Assembly: GCF_019656335.1 (NCBI RefSeq)
Contig: NZ_BPLZ01000004.1
Coordinates: forward strand, 124,001 to 188,000
Source of the DNA: Pseudomonas sp. NCCP-436
Lineage (GTDB): Bacteria; Pseudomonadota; Gammaproteobacteria; Pseudomonadales; Pseudomonadaceae
Length of the DNA: 64,000 nucleotides
Reading direction: 5' to 3'
Part shown: in pieces, positions 30,242 to 43,000 of the stretch
Layout: every line of letters begins with the position of its first letter
Numbering within the stretch: the first letter of the stretch is position 1
Translations under genes and position numbers: made by a program
The notes under the pieces: model-generated
Databases searched by the model: none
Seen by the model: the letters and a program-made list of their open reading frames with translations, nothing else
What the model was told of the DNA's origin: nothing

Positions 30242-31201
30242 CTAACCCGAGAATGCCTGCTGCAGGGCCACGCCCGCCCCTGTCAGTCCAGGGTACTCGG
30301 CAGTCACCAGCCAGACCGGCACCTCATCGAGATAATGGCTCATGCAGCCCTTTTCCACAAAGCTGCGGGAAAAACCGCTGACTGCAAAGAAATCAGCAAA
30401 GCGCGGCACCACACCGCCAACCACGTACACTCCACCCAGTGCACCTAGCGTCAAGACATTGTTTCCGGCCACCCGACCGAGCCAGACGCAGAACTGTTCG
30501 AGTACTGCCAGCGCCAGTGGCTCACCAGACAACGCTGCTGTCGTGACCTCGGCGGGCGACTGCAACTGCGCCGGCGAGCCGCTGAGACGGGAAAAAGCGC
30601 GGTACAGAGTGAGCAGGCCAGCACCACTGAGCACGTCCTCGGCTCGTACATGGCCCAGCATATCCAGCAGAATCTGCCACAGCTCGGCCTCCTGCAGGGT
30701 TGCCAGCGGCAAATCCACATGCCCGCCCTCACCCGGCAGCGCCTTCCAGCGGCCATCCCCCAGCGGCAACAGGCTGGCTACACCCAACCCCGTGCCCGGA
30801 CCAATCACCATACAGGGCGAGCCGATCTGCGCAGTACCCGGGCGCACCAGCCGCTGCTCGCCGTCCTGCAGGCGAGTCATACCCAGGGCCATCGCTGTAA
30901 AATCATTGATCAACAGCAGGTCTCTCAGGCCCAGCGCACGGCAGAAAGCCGCGCGCTCCAGACGCCAGTGGTTGTTGGTGAAACGAAATGGCTCACTGAC
31001 GACCGGCCCGGCACAGGCCAGACACACCGCGTCCACGGCCTGCGGATCAAGATCGAGGCTGGCCAGATAGGCACCGATAGCCTCCTCCGGGCCGGCATAG
31101 CCGGCCGTGGGCAGCACCTGTACCGACTCCAGGCATTCGTTGCGCCACAAGGCAAAACGTGCGTTGGTGCCACCGATGTCACCGACCAGACCCAGCTTCA
31201 C
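30242..31201 (-). CDS. glk: Glucokinase
   Basis: A 319-residue kinase of the bacterial Glk family that makes glucose 6-phosphate from imported glucose. The phosphate-binding start is [14 protein letters not shown], the [10 protein letters not shown] motif holds the catalytic aspartate, and GPGTGLGVA is the second nucleotide motif. Its ATG overlaps the edd stop by 4 bases (ATGA), so it is translationally coupled to edd. Confidence 0.95.
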   Translation of the reverse strand: MKLGLVGDIGGTNARFALWRNECLESVQVLPTAGYAGPEEAIGAYLASLDLDPQAVDAVCLACAGPVVSEPFRFTNNHWRLERAAFCRALGLRDLLLINDFTAMALGMTRLQDGEQRLVRPGTAQIGSPCMVIGPGTGLGVASLLPLGDGRWKALPGEGGHVDLPLATLQEAELWQILLDMLGHVRAEDVLSGAGLLTLYRAFSRLSGSPAQLQSPAEVTTAALSGEPLALAVLEQFCVWLGRVAGNNVLTLGALGGVYVVGGVVPRFADFFAVSGFSRSFVEKGCMSHYLDEVPVWLVTAEYPGLTGAGVALQQAFSG

Positions 31202-33021
31202 TTGAGCACCTCCAGACTGGCGGTAAAGGCGCTAGCCCCTTTCTCCGCACTACTGAAGCTCTGGCGCATGAAGGCAAACAACTCGCGCCCACAGCCAACC
31301 GCAGCGGCTGGCGCCTCGGCCAATGGCCGGGCCATCAGCTCAGCCTCGTCAAGCAGCACCTGCAACACACCGTTGCGACCATCCACACGCAGCGGATCAC
31401 CATCCTGCAGGCGCGCCAGCAGGCCACCGTCGAAAGCCTCGGGGCAGACATGAATCGCCGCCGGAATCTTGCCTGAGGCGCCAGACATGCGTCCGTCTGT
31501 GACCAGCGCCACCTTGAAACCACGATCCTGCAACACCCCAAGATACGGGGTCATCTTGTGCAGTTCCGGCATGCCGTTGCTACGCGGCCCCTGGAAACGC
31601 ACCACTGCGACGAAGTCACGCTCCAGCTGGCCGGCCTTGAACGCCTCGACCAGTTCCAACTGATCCTCGAACACCAGTGCCGGCGCTTCCACCACCTGAT
31701 GCTCTGGCGCTACCGCCGAAACCTTCATCACCCCACGGCCGAGGTTGCCCTGCATCAGGCGCAGGCCACCCTCGGCGGAGAACGGCCGGGCGACGGGCCG
31801 CAGGATCGTCTCATCGAGGCTTTCCCGGGGCCCCTCGCGCCAGACCAGTCGGCCATCCTCAAGAAACGGCTCACGGGTATAGCGTGACAATCCGGGACCG
31901 GCCACGGTATTGACCGACTCGTGCAGCAACCCGGCGTCAAGCAACTCACGGATCAGGAGGGCCATACCACCAGCGGCCTGGAAATGGTTGATATCGGCCT
32001 TGCCATTGGGATAGACGTGGGCCAGTGTCGGCACCACCTCGGACAGGTCGGCCATGTCCTGCCAGGTCAGCAGGATGCCTGCCGCCCGAGCAATGGCCGG
32101 CATGTGCAAAGTATGGTTGGTAGAGCCACCTGTCGCATGCAGTGCAACGATGGAGTTGACCAGGCAGCGCTCATCGACGATCTCGCCAAGCGGAGTGAAC
32201 TGTCCGCCCTGACGGGTCAGACGGGTCACCTGCCGGGCCGCCTCACGGGTCAGAGCCTCACGCAACGGAGTGCCTGGGTTGATAAAGGAAGAACCTGGCA
32301 GGTGAAGCCCCATCACCTCCATCAATAACTGGTTGGTGTTGGCGGTACCGTAAAAGGTACAGGTACCCGGACCGTGATAGGCGGCCATCTCCGCCTCCAG
32401 CAACTCTTCGCGACTGGCCTTGCCTTCGGCGTAGCGCTGACGTACTTCGGCCTTTTCCTTGTTGGACAACCCGGAAGTCATAGGTCCTGCCGGCACGAAA
32501 AGCGCTGGCAAATGTCCGAAGCGCAACGCTCCCATCAAGAGACCGGGGACGATCTTGTCACACACGCCGAGGTAGAGGGCAGCATCGAACATGTTGTGCG
32601 ACAGCGCCACGGCCGTGGACATGGCAATCACCTCGCGGCTGGCTATGCCCAGCTCCATGCCCGGCTCCCCCTGAGTGACACCATCACACATGGCCGGTAC
32701 GCCCCCGGCGAATTGCCCCACCGAACCCAGCTCGCGGAGCGTCTGCTTGATTTGCTCTGGGAAGTGCTCGTAGGGCTGGTGTGCCGAGAGCATGTCGTTG
32801 TAGGCCGAAACGATGGCCACATTGGCAGCATCCATTAATCGCAGGGCCTGCTTGTCATTGCCACCGCAGGCCGCTACACCGTGAGCAAAGTTGGCACACT
32901 GCAACTTGCCCCGCTGCGGCCCTTCACTGGCAGCAGCATGCAGCATCTCCAGATACCGCTGACGGGTGGCACGGCTACGCTCAATCAGACGCTCTGTGAC
33001 TTCTACAACGCGCGGGTGCAT
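31198..33021 (-). CDS. edd: 6-phosphogluconate dehydratase (Entner-Doudoroff)
   Basis: A 607-residue IlvD/Edd-family iron-sulfur dehydratase that makes 2-keto-3-deoxy-6-phosphogluconate. The cluster-binding cysteines are visible in [20 protein letters not shown] and [15 protein letters not shown], and the C-terminal region contains [15 protein letters not shown]. It heads the edd-glk-gltR-gtrS operon. A GGAG ribosome-binding site lies 8 bases before the ATG, with an A-rich motif just upstream. Confidence 0.96.
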   Translation of the reverse strand: MHPRVVEVTERLIERSRATRQRYLEMLHAAASEGPQRGKLQCANFAHGVAACGGNDKQALRLMDAANVAIVSAYNDMLSAHQPYEHFPEQIKQTLRELGSVGQFAGGVPAMCDGVTQGEPGMELGIASREVIAMSTAVALSHNMFDAALYLGVCDKIVPGLLMGALRFGHLPALFVPAGPMTSGLSNKEKAEVRQRYAEGKASREELLEAEMAAYHGPGTCTFYGTANTNQLLMEVMGLHLPGSSFINPGTPLREALTREAARQVTRLTRQGGQFTPLGEIVDERCLVNSIVALHATGGSTNHTLHMPAIARAAGILLTWQDMADLSEVVPTLAHVYPNGKADINHFQAAGGMALLIRELLDAGLLHESVNTVAGPGLSRYTREPFLEDGRLVWREGPRESLDETILRPVARPFSAEGGLRLMQGNLGRGVMKVSAVAPEHQVVEAPALVFEDQLELVEAFKAGQLERDFVAVVRFQGPRSNGMPELHKMTPYLGVLQDRGFKVALVTDGRMSGASGKIPAAIHVCPEAFDGGLLARLQDGDPLRVDGRNGVLQVLLDEAELMARPLAEAPAAAVGCGRELFAFMRQSFSSAEKGASAFTASLEVLK

Positions 33022-33042
33022 GGAAAGAACTCCGGCTAGCTA

Positions 33043-33050
33043 TTGTTTTT
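33043..33050 (-). promoter_or_regulatory. AANAANAA motif (Hfq/Crc-type) upstream of the edd ribosome-binding site
   Basis: The mRNA reads AAAAACAA, about 9 bases upstream of the GGAG Shine-Dalgarno sequence. It is the fourth such motif in the glucose cluster, but it lies in an A-rich stretch, so chance is more likely here than at gtsA. Confidence 0.4.
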
Positions 33051-33107
33051 AATAAGAATAAAAAATAACCCTTATCTACCGTTTTTTCCAGCGGAAACAC
33101 GAGCAAA

Positions 33108-33123
33108 TTTTGATAAAAAACAA
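33108..33123 (-). promoter_or_regulatory. Possible HexR operator in the edd promoter region
   Basis: The sequence TTTT-N8-ACAA differs by one base from the HexR consensus TTGT-N7/8-ACAA known in Pseudomonas, where HexR represses edd, zwf and gap. It lies about 90 bases upstream of edd in an AT-rich stretch (33040-33145) that stands out from the GC-rich surroundings. The rest of the 265-base edd upstream region (33022-33286) shows no gene. Confidence 0.35.
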
Positions 33124-33286
33124 CATAAACTTTCAAAATGAACCAATAGGTCGAACCCGGCAGCATCCGGACGGAACCAATAGCCGCATGAATTCGCGAC
33201 TTCGGGCAGGGTAAAGGAGAAATCGCCCACTGTCGCTCCGAGCATCATTGGCACGGAAGATTTGCGAGGACGTCAGATTGGAGGAG

Positions 33287-35344
33287 TCAGCCGGCAGTAG
33301 AGAACAGTCGTTCGGGGGGAAGCGGCTGCCCCAGCCAGAATCCCTGCAGGGAATCACAGCCAAGACGGGTAAGAAACTCCTGCTGCTCAGGCGTTTCCAC
33401 GCCCTCGGCAACGATGCGCAGGTTCAACGCCTGGCCTAGAGCAACAATGGCCGAAACTATGGCGACATCTTCGCCGTTACCTTGCAGGTCGTTGACAAAG
33501 CCACGGTCGATCTTCAATTCATCGGCAGGCAGGCGCTTGAGGTAAAGCAGACTGGAGTAGCCGGTGCCGAAGTCATCGATGGCAATGCCTACCCCCATGT
33601 CAGTCAGTTTCTCGAGAATCGACTGACTGACGATCACATCCTGCATGGCGGTACTTTCGGTGATTTCCAGAGTCAGGCAACTGGCTGGAAGACAGTGGCG
33701 GGTCAAACTCTGCCTGACATTCTCGAGCAAGCCAGCATTGCCGAACTGCAGCGCCGACAGATTGACTGCCACGCTCCAGTCTGTGTGCCCCTGCTCGTAC
33801 CACTGGCGCATCTGCCGACAGGCCTCATCAAGCACCCAATTGCCAATGGGAACGATAAGCCCTGTGCGCTCGGCCAGTTCCATGAACTGTGCCGGAGACA
33901 GCAGGCCGCGGTGCGGATGCTGCCATCGCAACAGTGCCTCGGCCCCCAGCATCCGTCCGCCGTCACTGGCGAACTTGGCCTGGTAATACAGGCAGAACTC
34001 CTGCCGCTCCAGAGCCATGCGCAAATCTTGCAGAAGTTCCAGTTGCTGACGCGCATCAGCATTCATTGAGCGCTCGAAGAAACTGTAGTCGTTCTTGCCC
34101 AGACGCTTGGCATGGTACATGGCTGCATCGGCGTTGATCAGTAACGTCTTCTGATCCTCGGCATCGCCCGGATACAGGGCAATGCCTACGCTGGCCGAAA
34201 CCCGCAAACGATGTCCATCTACCTCGAAAGCTTGCGTCAGCAACCCAAGTACATGACTGGCAATCTTGGCCGCATCGTCTCGTTGGCGCAGTTCCACCAA
34301 TAGGACGAACTCGTCACCGCCAATACGTGCCAGGCTGTCCTGAGCCCGGAGATGACTGCGCAGACGCTGCGCTACAGCCACCAGCAGGCGATCCCCCACA
34401 TGATGACCAAAGGCGTCATTGATCGGTTTGAAACCGTCCAGATCCATGTACAGCAGCGCCAGATGCCCGCCATGGCGCTGCACCTTGAGTATCCCCTGGG
34501 CGATCCGATCCTCCAGCAGCAAACGGTTGGGCAACTTGGTTAGACCATCATGCAGGGCCAGTTGAGTCAACTCGGCATTGGCCCGGGCCAGGGAACTGTT
34601 GAGCAGTTCGGTACGTGCCTGCAAGCGGGCATCGAGCACCGAGGTCAACAGCGTGATGGCCAGCACCGCCAGGGTGGTAACGATCACCAGGCTGGCCAGC
34701 CAGCGGCTATCCAGGCCGCTGAGTGCGGCACCGCAGAAGCTGCCTGCCGGGAAGTTCGCCGCGGCCATACCGGTGTAGTGCATACCGACAATGGCAAGAC
34801 CCATGATAACCGCCGCACCCGCCCGGGCCAGGCGTACATGGGGCATATGCCGGCGCAGACGAAAAGCGACCAGCAGCGCCGCTCCCGAGGCCAGCACAGC
34901 AATCAATAGAGACAGTACGAAGAGCAGCGGGTCGTAGTCGATACCCGGCTGCATACGCATTGCCGCCATACCGATGTAATGCATTGAGCCGATGCCTGCG
35001 CCCATGGCCAGCGAGCCCAGACCAATGTGCCATAGCGGCAGCACGGGCTGACTGACCAGCCAGAGCGCAAAGCCCGAGGCGAGAATGGCGATTGCCAGCG
35101 ACAGCAGAGTCAGTGCCAGATCGTAGCCAAGGGGGATAGGCAGACTGAATGCCAGCATGCCGACAAAGTGCATTGACCAGATGCCGAAGCCCATCGCCAC
35201 GGCGCCACCGCCAATCCACACTCCTCGCGAAGATCCCTTCGCACTGGCGATACGCCCGGCCAGATCAAGTGCTGTATAAGCCGAAAGGATGGCCACGCAG
35301 AGCGAGAGTACAACCAGCGGTAAGTCGTAACTACCAATCAACAT
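33287..35344 (-). CDS. mucR: MHYT-GGDEF-EAL cyclic di-GMP signalling protein (MucR-like)
   Basis: A 685-residue inner-membrane protein, the length I recall for P. aeruginosa MucR. The N-terminal seven-helix MHYT domain (about residues 1-230) has the repeated motifs MHFVGM, MHYIGM and MHYTGM, thought to bind copper and sense oxygen or NO. The GGDEF domain keeps RIGGDEF, and the EAL domain keeps EALLRW, DDFGTGYS and EGVET, so both cyclase and phosphodiesterase activity are possible. The start at 35344 (MLIGSYD) has an AGAAG site 7 bases upstream; an ATG at 35401 is also in frame but lacks a ribosome-binding site. MucR supports alginate synthesis in P. aeruginosa. Confidence 0.82.
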   Translation of the reverse strand: MLIGSYDLPLVVLSLCVAILSAYTALDLAGRIASAKGSSRGVWIGGGAVAMGFGIWSMHFVGMLAFSLPIPLGYDLALTLLSLAIAILASGFALWLVSQPVLPLWHIGLGSLAMGAGIGSMHYIGMAAMRMQPGIDYDPLLFVLSLLIAVLASGAALLVAFRLRRHMPHVRLARAGAAVIMGLAIVGMHYTGMAAANFPAGSFCGAALSGLDSRWLASLVIVTTLAVLAITLLTSVLDARLQARTELLNSSLARANAELTQLALHDGLTKLPNRLLLEDRIAQGILKVQRHGGHLALLYMDLDGFKPINDAFGHHVGDRLLVAVAQRLRSHLRAQDSLARIGGDEFVLLVELRQRDDAAKIASHVLGLLTQAFEVDGHRLRVSASVGIALYPGDAEDQKTLLINADAAMYHAKRLGKNDYSFFERSMNADARQQLELLQDLRMALERQEFCLYYQAKFASDGGRMLGAEALLRWQHPHRGLLSPAQFMELAERTGLIVPIGNWVLDEACRQMRQWYEQGHTDWSVAVNLSALQFGNAGLLENVRQSLTRHCLPASCLTLEITESTAMQDVIVSQSILEKLTDMGVGIAIDDFGTGYSSLLYLKRLPADELKIDRGFVNDLQGNGEDVAIVSAIVALGQALNLRIVAEGVETPEQQEFLTRLGCDSLQGFWLGQPLPPERLFSTAG

Positions 35345-35470
35345 CGAGAACTTCTGCGGCAATAGTGCACGACCGAAAGGCGCAAAGCGCCCTGCATCCA
35401 TGATGGCCAATTGCAATCAATAAAAGCGGGAGGCGAATAATAGCGGAAAACCAGGTAACAGGCTCAGTCT

Positions 35471-36931
35471 TTAATGTGCTGCCTCGTCACTGTTCGCCTT
35501 CTCCTGCAGCCGAGTCGTATCCCAGCCTCCGCCCAGGGCAGTGATCAATTGCACGCTGGCAGTCAGGCGCGAGGCCAGCAAGGTCAGGTTGCTGCGTTCG
35601 TTGTTCAAGGCTGTAGCCTGTACCGTAACCACACTGTTGTAGTCCACCATACCGGCCCGGTACTGGTTCTCCACCAGCCGCAGCGATTCACGGGCTGCCT
35701 CCAGAGCCTCCTCCTGCACCCTGCTTTCCTGCTCCAGCACATGTAGTTGCACCAGCGCATCCTCCACCTCGCGGAAGCTGTCTAGAACAGACTGGCGATA
35801 CTGCGCCACGGTCTGTTCATAGGCGGCTTCACTACGTTCCAGTTCGGCACGCCGAGCGCCTCCGTCGAACAGACTCAGGGCCAGTTGCGGGCCGAGCGAC
35901 CAGAAACGGCTCGGTGCCTCGATCCAGTGAGCAAAGCTGGCGTTGCGATAGCCGCCACTGGCCGACAGACTCAGATCCGGGAACCAGGCCGCCTCAGCCA
36001 CGCCGATCTGGGCATTGGCGGCCATCACCCGGCGCTCGGCGGCAGCCACGTCCGGACGCCTTTCCAACAGTTGTGACGGCAGCGCCGGCGGAATTTCCGG
36101 CAGTTGCGGCAAGCTGTTACGCGGAGCGATGGACAACTGAGCCGGGCTAACCCCGACCAGAACAGCGATAGCATGTTCCAGCTGGGCTCGCTGCCACTGC
36201 AAGTCAATGGCCTGACCCTGGGCACTTTTCAGTTGGGTGGTGGCCTGGGTCACGTCCGACTTCGGCACGATGCCAGCCCGGTACTGGTTTTCTGTCAGAC
36301 GCAGCGAGCGGGCATAGGCTTCCACCGTGGCCTCGAGCAGACGCAACTGTTCATCCAGCACTCGCAGTTGCAGGTAGTTGCGCACCAGCTCGCTCTGCAG
36401 GCTCAGGCGCACCGCAGCCAGATCCGCCGCGCTGGCCTCGGATTCCGCTCTACTGGCCTCCAGACTGCGGCGCAACCTGCCCCAGAGATCCAGCTCCCAG
36501 GCAGCGGTCAGGCCCAGATCATAGCTATTCGATACACCCTGGGCCGTGTCGCCGCCCTGCCCTGAGCGGGTCACCCCGGCCGAGCCAGAAAGTGTCGGGA
36601 AAAGGCTCGCGCGCGACCCGCGTACCAGCGCCCTGGCCTGACGATACTGGGCTTCAGCTGCCGCCAGGTTCTGGTTGGAAACCTGCAGGCGCTGAACCAG
36701 AGCATCGAGTTCGATATCTCCGTAGTACGTCCACCAGTCTCCATGCTCCTGCATATCGGCCGGTGTCGCGCTCTTCCAGCCCTCGACCTGACGAAACTGC
36801 TCCGGCACCGCCAGCTCCGGACGCTGGTAGTCCGGCCCTAGTGTGCAGCCACCGAGCAGCGCGACGACCAGGGCCAGGCCCCTCAGGCGACAGTGGGCGG
36901 AGTGAACGGCAGTAAAGGGGTAACGGTTCAT
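35471..36931 (-). CDS. opmB: RND efflux outer-membrane channel lipoprotein (OpmB/NodT family)
   Basis: A 486-residue TolC-like outer-membrane factor. The signal peptide ends in the lipobox LLGGC, followed by TLGPDYQRP, the standard opening of NodT/OprM-type lipoproteins. The two halves each contain the repeat core [16 protein letters not shown]. It overlaps the upstream pump gene by 4 bases and is the exit duct of the MuxABC pump. The start at 36931 is preferred because the open frame upstream (to 37186) lies inside muxC. Confidence 0.92.
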   Translation of the reverse strand: MNRYPFTAVHSAHCRLRGLALVVALLGGCTLGPDYQRPELAVPEQFRQVEGWKSATPADMQEHGDWWTYYGDIELDALVQRLQVSNQNLAAAEAQYRQARALVRGSRASLFPTLSGSAGVTRSGQGGDTAQGVSNSYDLGLTAAWELDLWGRLRRSLEASRAESEASAADLAAVRLSLQSELVRNYLQLRVLDEQLRLLEATVEAYARSLRLTENQYRAGIVPKSDVTQATTQLKSAQGQAIDLQWQRAQLEHAIAVLVGVSPAQLSIAPRNSLPQLPEIPPALPSQLLERRPDVAAAERRVMAANAQIGVAEAAWFPDLSLSASGGYRNASFAHWIEAPSRFWSLGPQLALSLFDGGARRAELERSEAAYEQTVAQYRQSVLDSFREVEDALVQLHVLEQESRVQEEALEAARESLRLVENQYRAGMVDYNSVVTVQATALNNERSNLTLLASRLTASVQLITALGGGWDTTRLQEKANSDEAAH

Positions 36932-39900
36932 AACGGAGTTTCCAGGGAAGCATCGGTACGCACACCGCGCCGGCGGTTGAAGCGATGGCGCAGGCGGTCG
37001 AAGTAGAGGTACACCACTGGCGTGGTATAGAGAGTCAGCAACTGGCTGAGCACCAGTCCGCCCACGATGGTGACGCCCAGCGGCTGGCGCATCTCCGAGC
37101 CCTCGGCACTGCCCAGCACCAATGGCAAAGCACCGAGGATGGCCGCCAGGGTGGTCATCAGAATCGGCCGGAAGCGCAGCAGGCAAGCCTGGCGAATCGA
37201 CTCCTGCGGGGTCAGGTGCTCAGCACGTTCCAGCTGCAAGGCCAGATCCACCATCAAAATAGCGTTCTTCTTGACGATGCCGATCAGCAGGAACAGCCCC
37301 AACAGGGATATCAGGCTGAACTCCATGCCCACCAGTTGCAGCGCCAGCAGTGCGCCGACGCCGGCGGATGGCAGTGTGGAGAGAATGGTCAGCGGGTGCA
37401 CATAACTCTCGTAGAGCACGCCGAGAACGATGTACACCACCGCCAGCGCCAGCAGGATCATCAGCGGCTGATTCTGCTGCGTAGACTGAAACGCCGCGCC
37501 AGTGCCGCCTAGGGTGCCCTGCACCTCGGTGGGCAGGTTGAGGCGGGCAATGGCCGTGTCGATGGCGCGTGTGGCCTGATCCAGGCTGACACCTTCGGCC
37601 AGCGAGAAGCCGATGTTCTCCACTGCGAACTGGCCCTGGTGACTGACTCGGTCGTTCTCCAGGCTGCGCTCCCAACTGGCGAAGGTTGAGAGCGGCACTC
37701 GTGCGCCGTCCGCGGTAATGACCCGAATCTGCTCCAGCGCCTCGGGATGCTGGGCATAGGTAGGGTTGATTTCCATCACTACACGGTACTGGTTCAACGC
37801 CTGGTAGATGGTCGAGACCTGTCGCTGGCTGAAGGCATTGTTCAGCACGGCGGTGATCATATCCATGTCCACCCCCAGGCGCTGCGCCGCCTCGCGATCC
37901 ACGACCAGACGGATCTGCTGAGCACCATCGGTTTCCCGTGCGTCGATATCGGTCAATTGCGGCAAGCTGCGCAATGTCTCACGTACTTGCGGCAGCCAAC
38001 TGCGCAGTGCATCGAGGTCGTCCGAAAGCAGCATGTATTCGTTCTCCGAACTTCGCCCCTGACGACCACCTATTTGCAAATCCTGATCCGGCATCAGAAA
38101 CAGCCGCCCACCCGGCACCTTGGGCAGGCTAACGCGCAGACGGTTGATCACCTCCTGGGCGGAATCACGACGTTCTGATCTGGGCTTGAGCCGCACGATC
38201 ATGAAGGCATTGTTGATCCCGCTGTTGCCACCGATAAAGCCGGCAACGCTGTCCACTGCCGGATCCGCCATAACAGCCTTGCGGAAAACCTCCATCTTCG
38301 GCTGCATAACCTGGAACGACAGGCCGTCGTCGCCACGGATAAAGCCGATCAGTTGTCCGGTATCCTGCTGCGGCATAAAGGTCTTGGGCACACTGACGAA
38401 CAGGTAAACGTTCAGAGCTATGGTCGCCAGCAAGCTCAGCAACATCAGCAACGAATGACGCAGCGCCCAGTCCAGGCTGCGCCCGTAGAGCGCCAACATG
38501 CGCGCCTGCAAACGTTCGCCCCACTGCTGCAGACGGCCGCCTGGCTGTTCGTCCTCGGCCCGAAGCCAGCGCGCACAGAGCATCGGTGTCAAGGTCAGCG
38601 ATACCAGCAGGGAAATAAGCACGGCCACCGCCAGAGTCAGTGAAAACTCCCGGAACAGCCGCTCGACGATACCGCCCATGAACAGAATGGAGACGAACAC
38701 CGCCACCAACGACAGGTTCATCGACAGCAGCGTGAACCCCACCTCACGGGCGCCCTTAAGCGCTGCGTCCAGCGGTTTCTCACCGTTGCGGATATGTCGT
38801 GCAATGTTTTCCAGCACCACGATGGCATCATCGACCACCAGCCCGGTAGCGATGATCAGCGCCATCAGCGACAGATTGTTCAGCGAGAAGTCCAGCAGGT
38901 ACATGGCAGCGAAACTGCCGATCAGCGACACCGGCACCGCCAGCGCCGGGATCATTGCAGCCCGCCAGCGGCCGAGGAAGGCCAACACCACCAGAATCAC
39001 CAGCGCTACGGCGATCAGCAGCGTCCGCTCAGCTTCGTGCAGGGTAGCCCGGATCACCGGCGAGCGATCCATGGCCACCTCCAGCTCTACACTGGCCGGA
39101 ATCATCTCGCGCAACATTGGCAGCTCGGCACGGATGTCGCTGATGGTCTGCAGGATGTTCGCCCCGCTCTGCCGGTTGATCACCAGCAGCACCGCCTCGC
39201 GGTCATTGTAGAAGCCGCTGTTGTAGCGATCCTCGACACCGTCGGTGACCGTTGCCACGTCGCCCAGGCGCACCGCTGCACCGTCCTGATAGCGGATGAT
39301 CATCGGCATGTAGCCGGCAGCATTGGAAAGCTGGTCACTGGCCTGCACCTGCCAGCGGCGCTGCGCGTCCTCCACCGCCCCCTTGGGTTTGAGCGCGTTG
39401 CCGGCAGCGATGCTCTGGCGTACCTCATCCAGAGCAATACCGTAGTGGTCAAGCAGACGCGGCTCCAGCGCCACCCGCACTGCCGGCAGCGAGCTGCCGC
39501 CGACCTGCACCTCGCCGACCCCACTCACCTGCGCCAATTTCTGCGCCAGGATGGTAGAAGCCACGTCATAGAGCTGGCCCTTGTCCAGGGTGTCGCTGGT
39601 CAGCGAGATGACCATGATCGGCGCCTGCGACGGGTTGACCTTGCGATAGCTGGGCATGCTGCGCATACCACTGGGCAACAGCTCGCGAGCAGCGTTGATG
39701 GCTGCCTGCACCTCGCGTGCAGCGGTATTGATGTCCTTGTCGAGTTCAAACTCGACCATGATCCGCGTACTGCCCTGGCTGCTGTTACTGTTCATCTGAC
39801 TGATGCCGGCAATACTGCCCAGCGAACGCTCCAGCGGTGTGGCCACGGTGGCTGCCATGATCTGCGGGCTGGCCCCCGGCAGGTTGGCCTGCACGGTGAT

Positions 39901-40032
39901 GACCGGAAAATCCATGTTCGGCAGCGGCGCCACCGGCAGCAGGCCAAAGCTCACTACGCCCAGCAGCATGATTGCCAGGCTCAGCAGCAGCGTGGCCACC
40001 GGGCGACGAATGAACGGCGCGGACAGATTCAT
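36928..40032 (-). CDS. muxC: RND multidrug efflux transporter subunit (MuxC/MdtC)
   Basis: A 1034-residue inner-membrane RND pump. The N-terminus [15 protein letters not shown] is typical, and the proton-relay aspartates are in [14 protein letters not shown]. The C-terminal half contains the [20 protein letters not shown] segment. With MuxB it should form a heteromultimeric pump (MdtBC type). P. aeruginosa MuxABC-OpmB affects aztreonam, macrolide and novobiocin resistance. Its start is 7 bases after the muxB stop. Confidence 0.94.
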   Translation of the reverse strand: MNLSAPFIRRPVATLLLSLAIMLLGVVSFGLLPVAPLPNMDFPVITVQANLPGASPQIMAATVATPLERSLGSIAGISQMNSNSSQGSTRIMVEFELDKDINTAAREVQAAINAARELLPSGMRSMPSYRKVNPSQAPIMVISLTSDTLDKGQLYDVASTILAQKLAQVSGVGEVQVGGSSLPAVRVALEPRLLDHYGIALDEVRQSIAAGNALKPKGAVEDAQRRWQVQASDQLSNAAGYMPMIIRYQDGAAVRLGDVATVTDGVEDRYNSGFYNDREAVLLVINRQSGANILQTISDIRAELPMLREMIPASVELEVAMDRSPVIRATLHEAERTLLIAVALVILVVLAFLGRWRAAMIPALAVPVSLIGSFAAMYLLDFSLNNLSLMALIIATGLVVDDAIVVLENIARHIRNGEKPLDAALKGAREVGFTLLSMNLSLVAVFVSILFMGGIVERLFREFSLTLAVAVLISLLVSLTLTPMLCARWLRAEDEQPGGRLQQWGERLQARMLALYGRSLDWALRHSLLMLLSLLATIALNVYLFVSVPKTFMPQQDTGQLIGFIRGDDGLSFQVMQPKMEVFRKAVMADPAVDSVAGFIGGNSGINNAFMIVRLKPRSERRDSAQEVINRLRVSLPKVPGGRLFLMPDQDLQIGGRQGRSSENEYMLLSDDLDALRSWLPQVRETLRSLPQLTDIDARETDGAQQIRLVVDREAAQRLGVDMDMITAVLNNAFSQRQVSTIYQALNQYRVVMEINPTYAQHPEALEQIRVITADGARVPLSTFASWERSLENDRVSHQGQFAVENIGFSLAEGVSLDQATRAIDTAIARLNLPTEVQGTLGGTGAAFQSTQQNQPLMILLALAVVYIVLGVLYESYVHPLTILSTLPSAGVGALLALQLVGMEFSLISLLGLFLLIGIVKKNAILMVDLALQLERAEHLTPQESIRQACLLRFRPILMTTLAAILGALPLVLGSAEGSEMRQPLGVTIVGGLVLSQLLTLYTTPVVYLYFDRLRHRFNRRRGVRTDASLETPL

Positions 40033-40039
40033 GCCAGCC

Positions 40040-43000
40040 TCACGCCTCGACACCTGCCGCACTGCGCCCGGTAAGTCGCCGAGACAGACGGTCGAACCAC
40101 AGATAGATCACCGGCGTGGTGAACAGCGTCAGCACCTGGCTGACCAGCAGGCCGCCGACCATCACCAGCCCCAGCGGCTGGCGCAGCTCGGCGCCTGATC
40201 CGGAAGCCAGCATCAGCGGGATGGCGCCGAACAGTGCCGCCAGGGTGGTCATCAGAATCGGCCGGAAGCGCAGCAGCGCCGCCTGGTAAATGGCTGACTG
40301 CGGGCTCATTCCCTGATTACGTTCAGCCTCCAGGGCGAAGTCGATCATCATGATCGCGTTCTTCTTGACAATGCCGATCAGCAGAATGATACCGATGATG
40401 GCGATAAGCCCGAGATCATTGCCGGTCAGCAGCAGTGCCAGCAACGCGCCGACACCTGCCGAAGGTAAGGTGGAAAGGATGGTGATCGGGTGGATATAGC
40501 TCTCGTAGAGCACGCCAAGCACGATGTACATGGTGACGATGGCCGCCAGAATCAGCAGCAGGGTCGAGTCCAGCGAGGCGCGGAAGGCTTCGGCCGCCCC
40601 CTGGAAGCGCGTACTGATGGCACCGGGCAGGCCAATTTCGGATTCCACCTGCTCGATCACCGCCACCGCCTCGCCCAACGCCACTCCCGGCGCCAGGTTG
40701 AATGACAGGGTCACCGCCGGGAACTGGCCTATATGGTTCACCAGCAGGCTGGCTGCACGCTCCTCGATACGCGCCAGCGACGACAGTGGCACCTGTCCGC
40801 CGTCACCGGTTGCGACATGGATCTGGCCCAGTGCCGCCGGGCCGATACGGCCCCCGTCGCGGCTCTCCAGCACTACACGGTACTGACTGGCCTGGGTGTA
40901 GATGGTGCTGATCTGGCGCTGGCCGAAGGCATCGTAGAGTGCATCATCGATGGTGCTGACGCTCACGCCCAGGCGCGCGGCGGCGTCGCGGTCGATCTGC
41001 AGGTAAACCTGCAAGCCGCGGTTCTGCAGGTCGCTGGCCACGTCGGTAAGCTCGCTACGCTGGCGCAGGGCCTCGACCAGGCGTGGTGTCCATTCTTCCA
41101 GCAGCGCGCTGTCCGGCGACTCCAGAGTGAACTGGAATTGGGTACGGCTGATCCTATCCTCGATGGTCAGATCCTGCACGGGCTGCATATACAGCTCGAT
41201 GCCCGGTATCTTCGCCAGCTCCGGACGAAGCCGTTCAATCACCTCGCTGGCCGTCACGTCGCGCTCGGCATGGGGTTTGAGGTTGATCAGCAGGCGGCCA
41301 CTGTTGAGCGTCGGGTTCTCGCCATCGACACCAATCGACGAGGACAGGCTGGCCACTGCCGGGTCACGCAGGATGACCTCGGCCAGACGCTGCTGACGCT
41401 CGCTCATGGCAGCAAACGACACCGACTGTGGCGCCTCGGAAATGCCTTGGATCAGCCCGGTATCCTGCACGGGGAAGAACCCCTTGGGCACCGCCAGATA
41501 CAGCAGCACGGTCAGCCCCAGGGTCGCCAGTGCCACCAGCAGGGTCAGTGACTGATGACGCAGCACCCACTGCAGCCACAAGCTGTACCTGGCGATCAGG
41601 CCATCAATGAAGCGCCCTGCGGAGTGGAAGAAACGCCCTTCTTCCTCGGGCTTTTCCACCTTAAGCAGACGCGCACACATCATCGGCGTCAGGCTCAGCG
41701 AGATCACCAGGGAAATAAGAATGGCCACCGCCAGGGTAATGGCGAACTCGCGGAACAGCCGGCCGACCACGTCGGCCATGAACAGCAGCGGGATCAGTAC
41801 CGCAATTAGTGACAGGGTCAGCGAAACCAGAGTGAAACCGATCTGCCGCGCCCCCTTGAGTGCGGCATTCAGCGGCGTCTCGCCCTCCTCCAGGTGACGG
41901 GCGATGTTTTCCAGCATGACGATGGCATCGTCCACCACGAAACCAGCAGCTACGGTCAGTGCCATCAGCGTCAGATTGTTGATGGTAAAGCCGGCCAGGT
42001 ACATCACGCCGAAGGTACCGATCAATGACAGTGGCACCACCACCGACGGGATGAAAGTAGCTGACAGCTTGCGCAGGAACAGGAAGGTCACCATCACCAC
42101 CAGGGCGATGGCCAGCATCAGTTCGTGTTGCACGTCACGCACGGCGGCACGGATGGTCTGAGTACGATCCGTGAGCACAGTAACCTCGACACTCGCCGGA
42201 AGGGTCTCGGTAAGGTGCGGTAGCAGCGCCTGGATACGATCTACCACCTCGATCACGTTGGCCCCGGGCTGGCGCCGCACGTTGACCAGCACCGCCTGAT
42301 TACGGTCGGCCCAGGCCGCCAGACGCTCGTTCTCGGCGCCATCGACGATCTCGGCCACATCCTTCAGGCGCAGTACCGCACCGTTCTCATAGCTGAGGAT
42401 CAGTTCGCGGTACTCTTCAACCGAACGCAGTTGGTCGTTGGCATCGAGTTGCGAGACGCGGGTCGGGCCGTCGAAGTTACCCTTGGGCTGGTTGACGTTG
42501 CTGGCCGTGATCAGGCTGCGCACGTCGGCCAGACTCAAGCCGTAAGCGGCCAATGCCTCGGGGTTGACGCGAATACGCACAGCCGGGCGCTGACCACCGG
42601 CCAAAGTGACCAGGCCGACGCCGCTGGTTTGTGCCAGTTTCTGCGCCAGCCGGGTATCGACCAGATCGTTGACCTCTGGCAGCGGCAGCGTGGCGGAACT
42701 GACAGCCAGGGTCAGCACCGGCGTATCGGCCGGATTGACCTTGTTGTACACCGGCGGCGCCGGCAAATCGCCCGGCAACAGGTTGCTGGCAGCGTTGATG
42801 GCTGCCTGTACTTCCTGCTCGGCCACCGCCAGGGAAACCTCCAGGTTAAACCGCAGGGTAATGACCGAGGCGCCGCCGGAGCTGGTCGAGGACATCTGCT
42901 GGAGCCCGGCCATCTGCCCAAACTGGCGCTCCAGCGGCGCGGTGACCGCACTGGTCATCACATCGGGACTGGCTCCCGGGTACAGCGTCAGCACGCGAAT

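Noticed and set aside
33249..33265. Sigma-54 promoter look-alike (TGGCACG then TTTGC)
   Set aside because: GG and GC elements are 12 bases apart instead of the required 10, and no plus-strand gene follows.
36932..37186. Longer N-terminus for OpmB
   Set aside because: It would sit inside muxC; the ATG at 36931 overlaps the muxC stop and starts directly at the lipoprotein signal.
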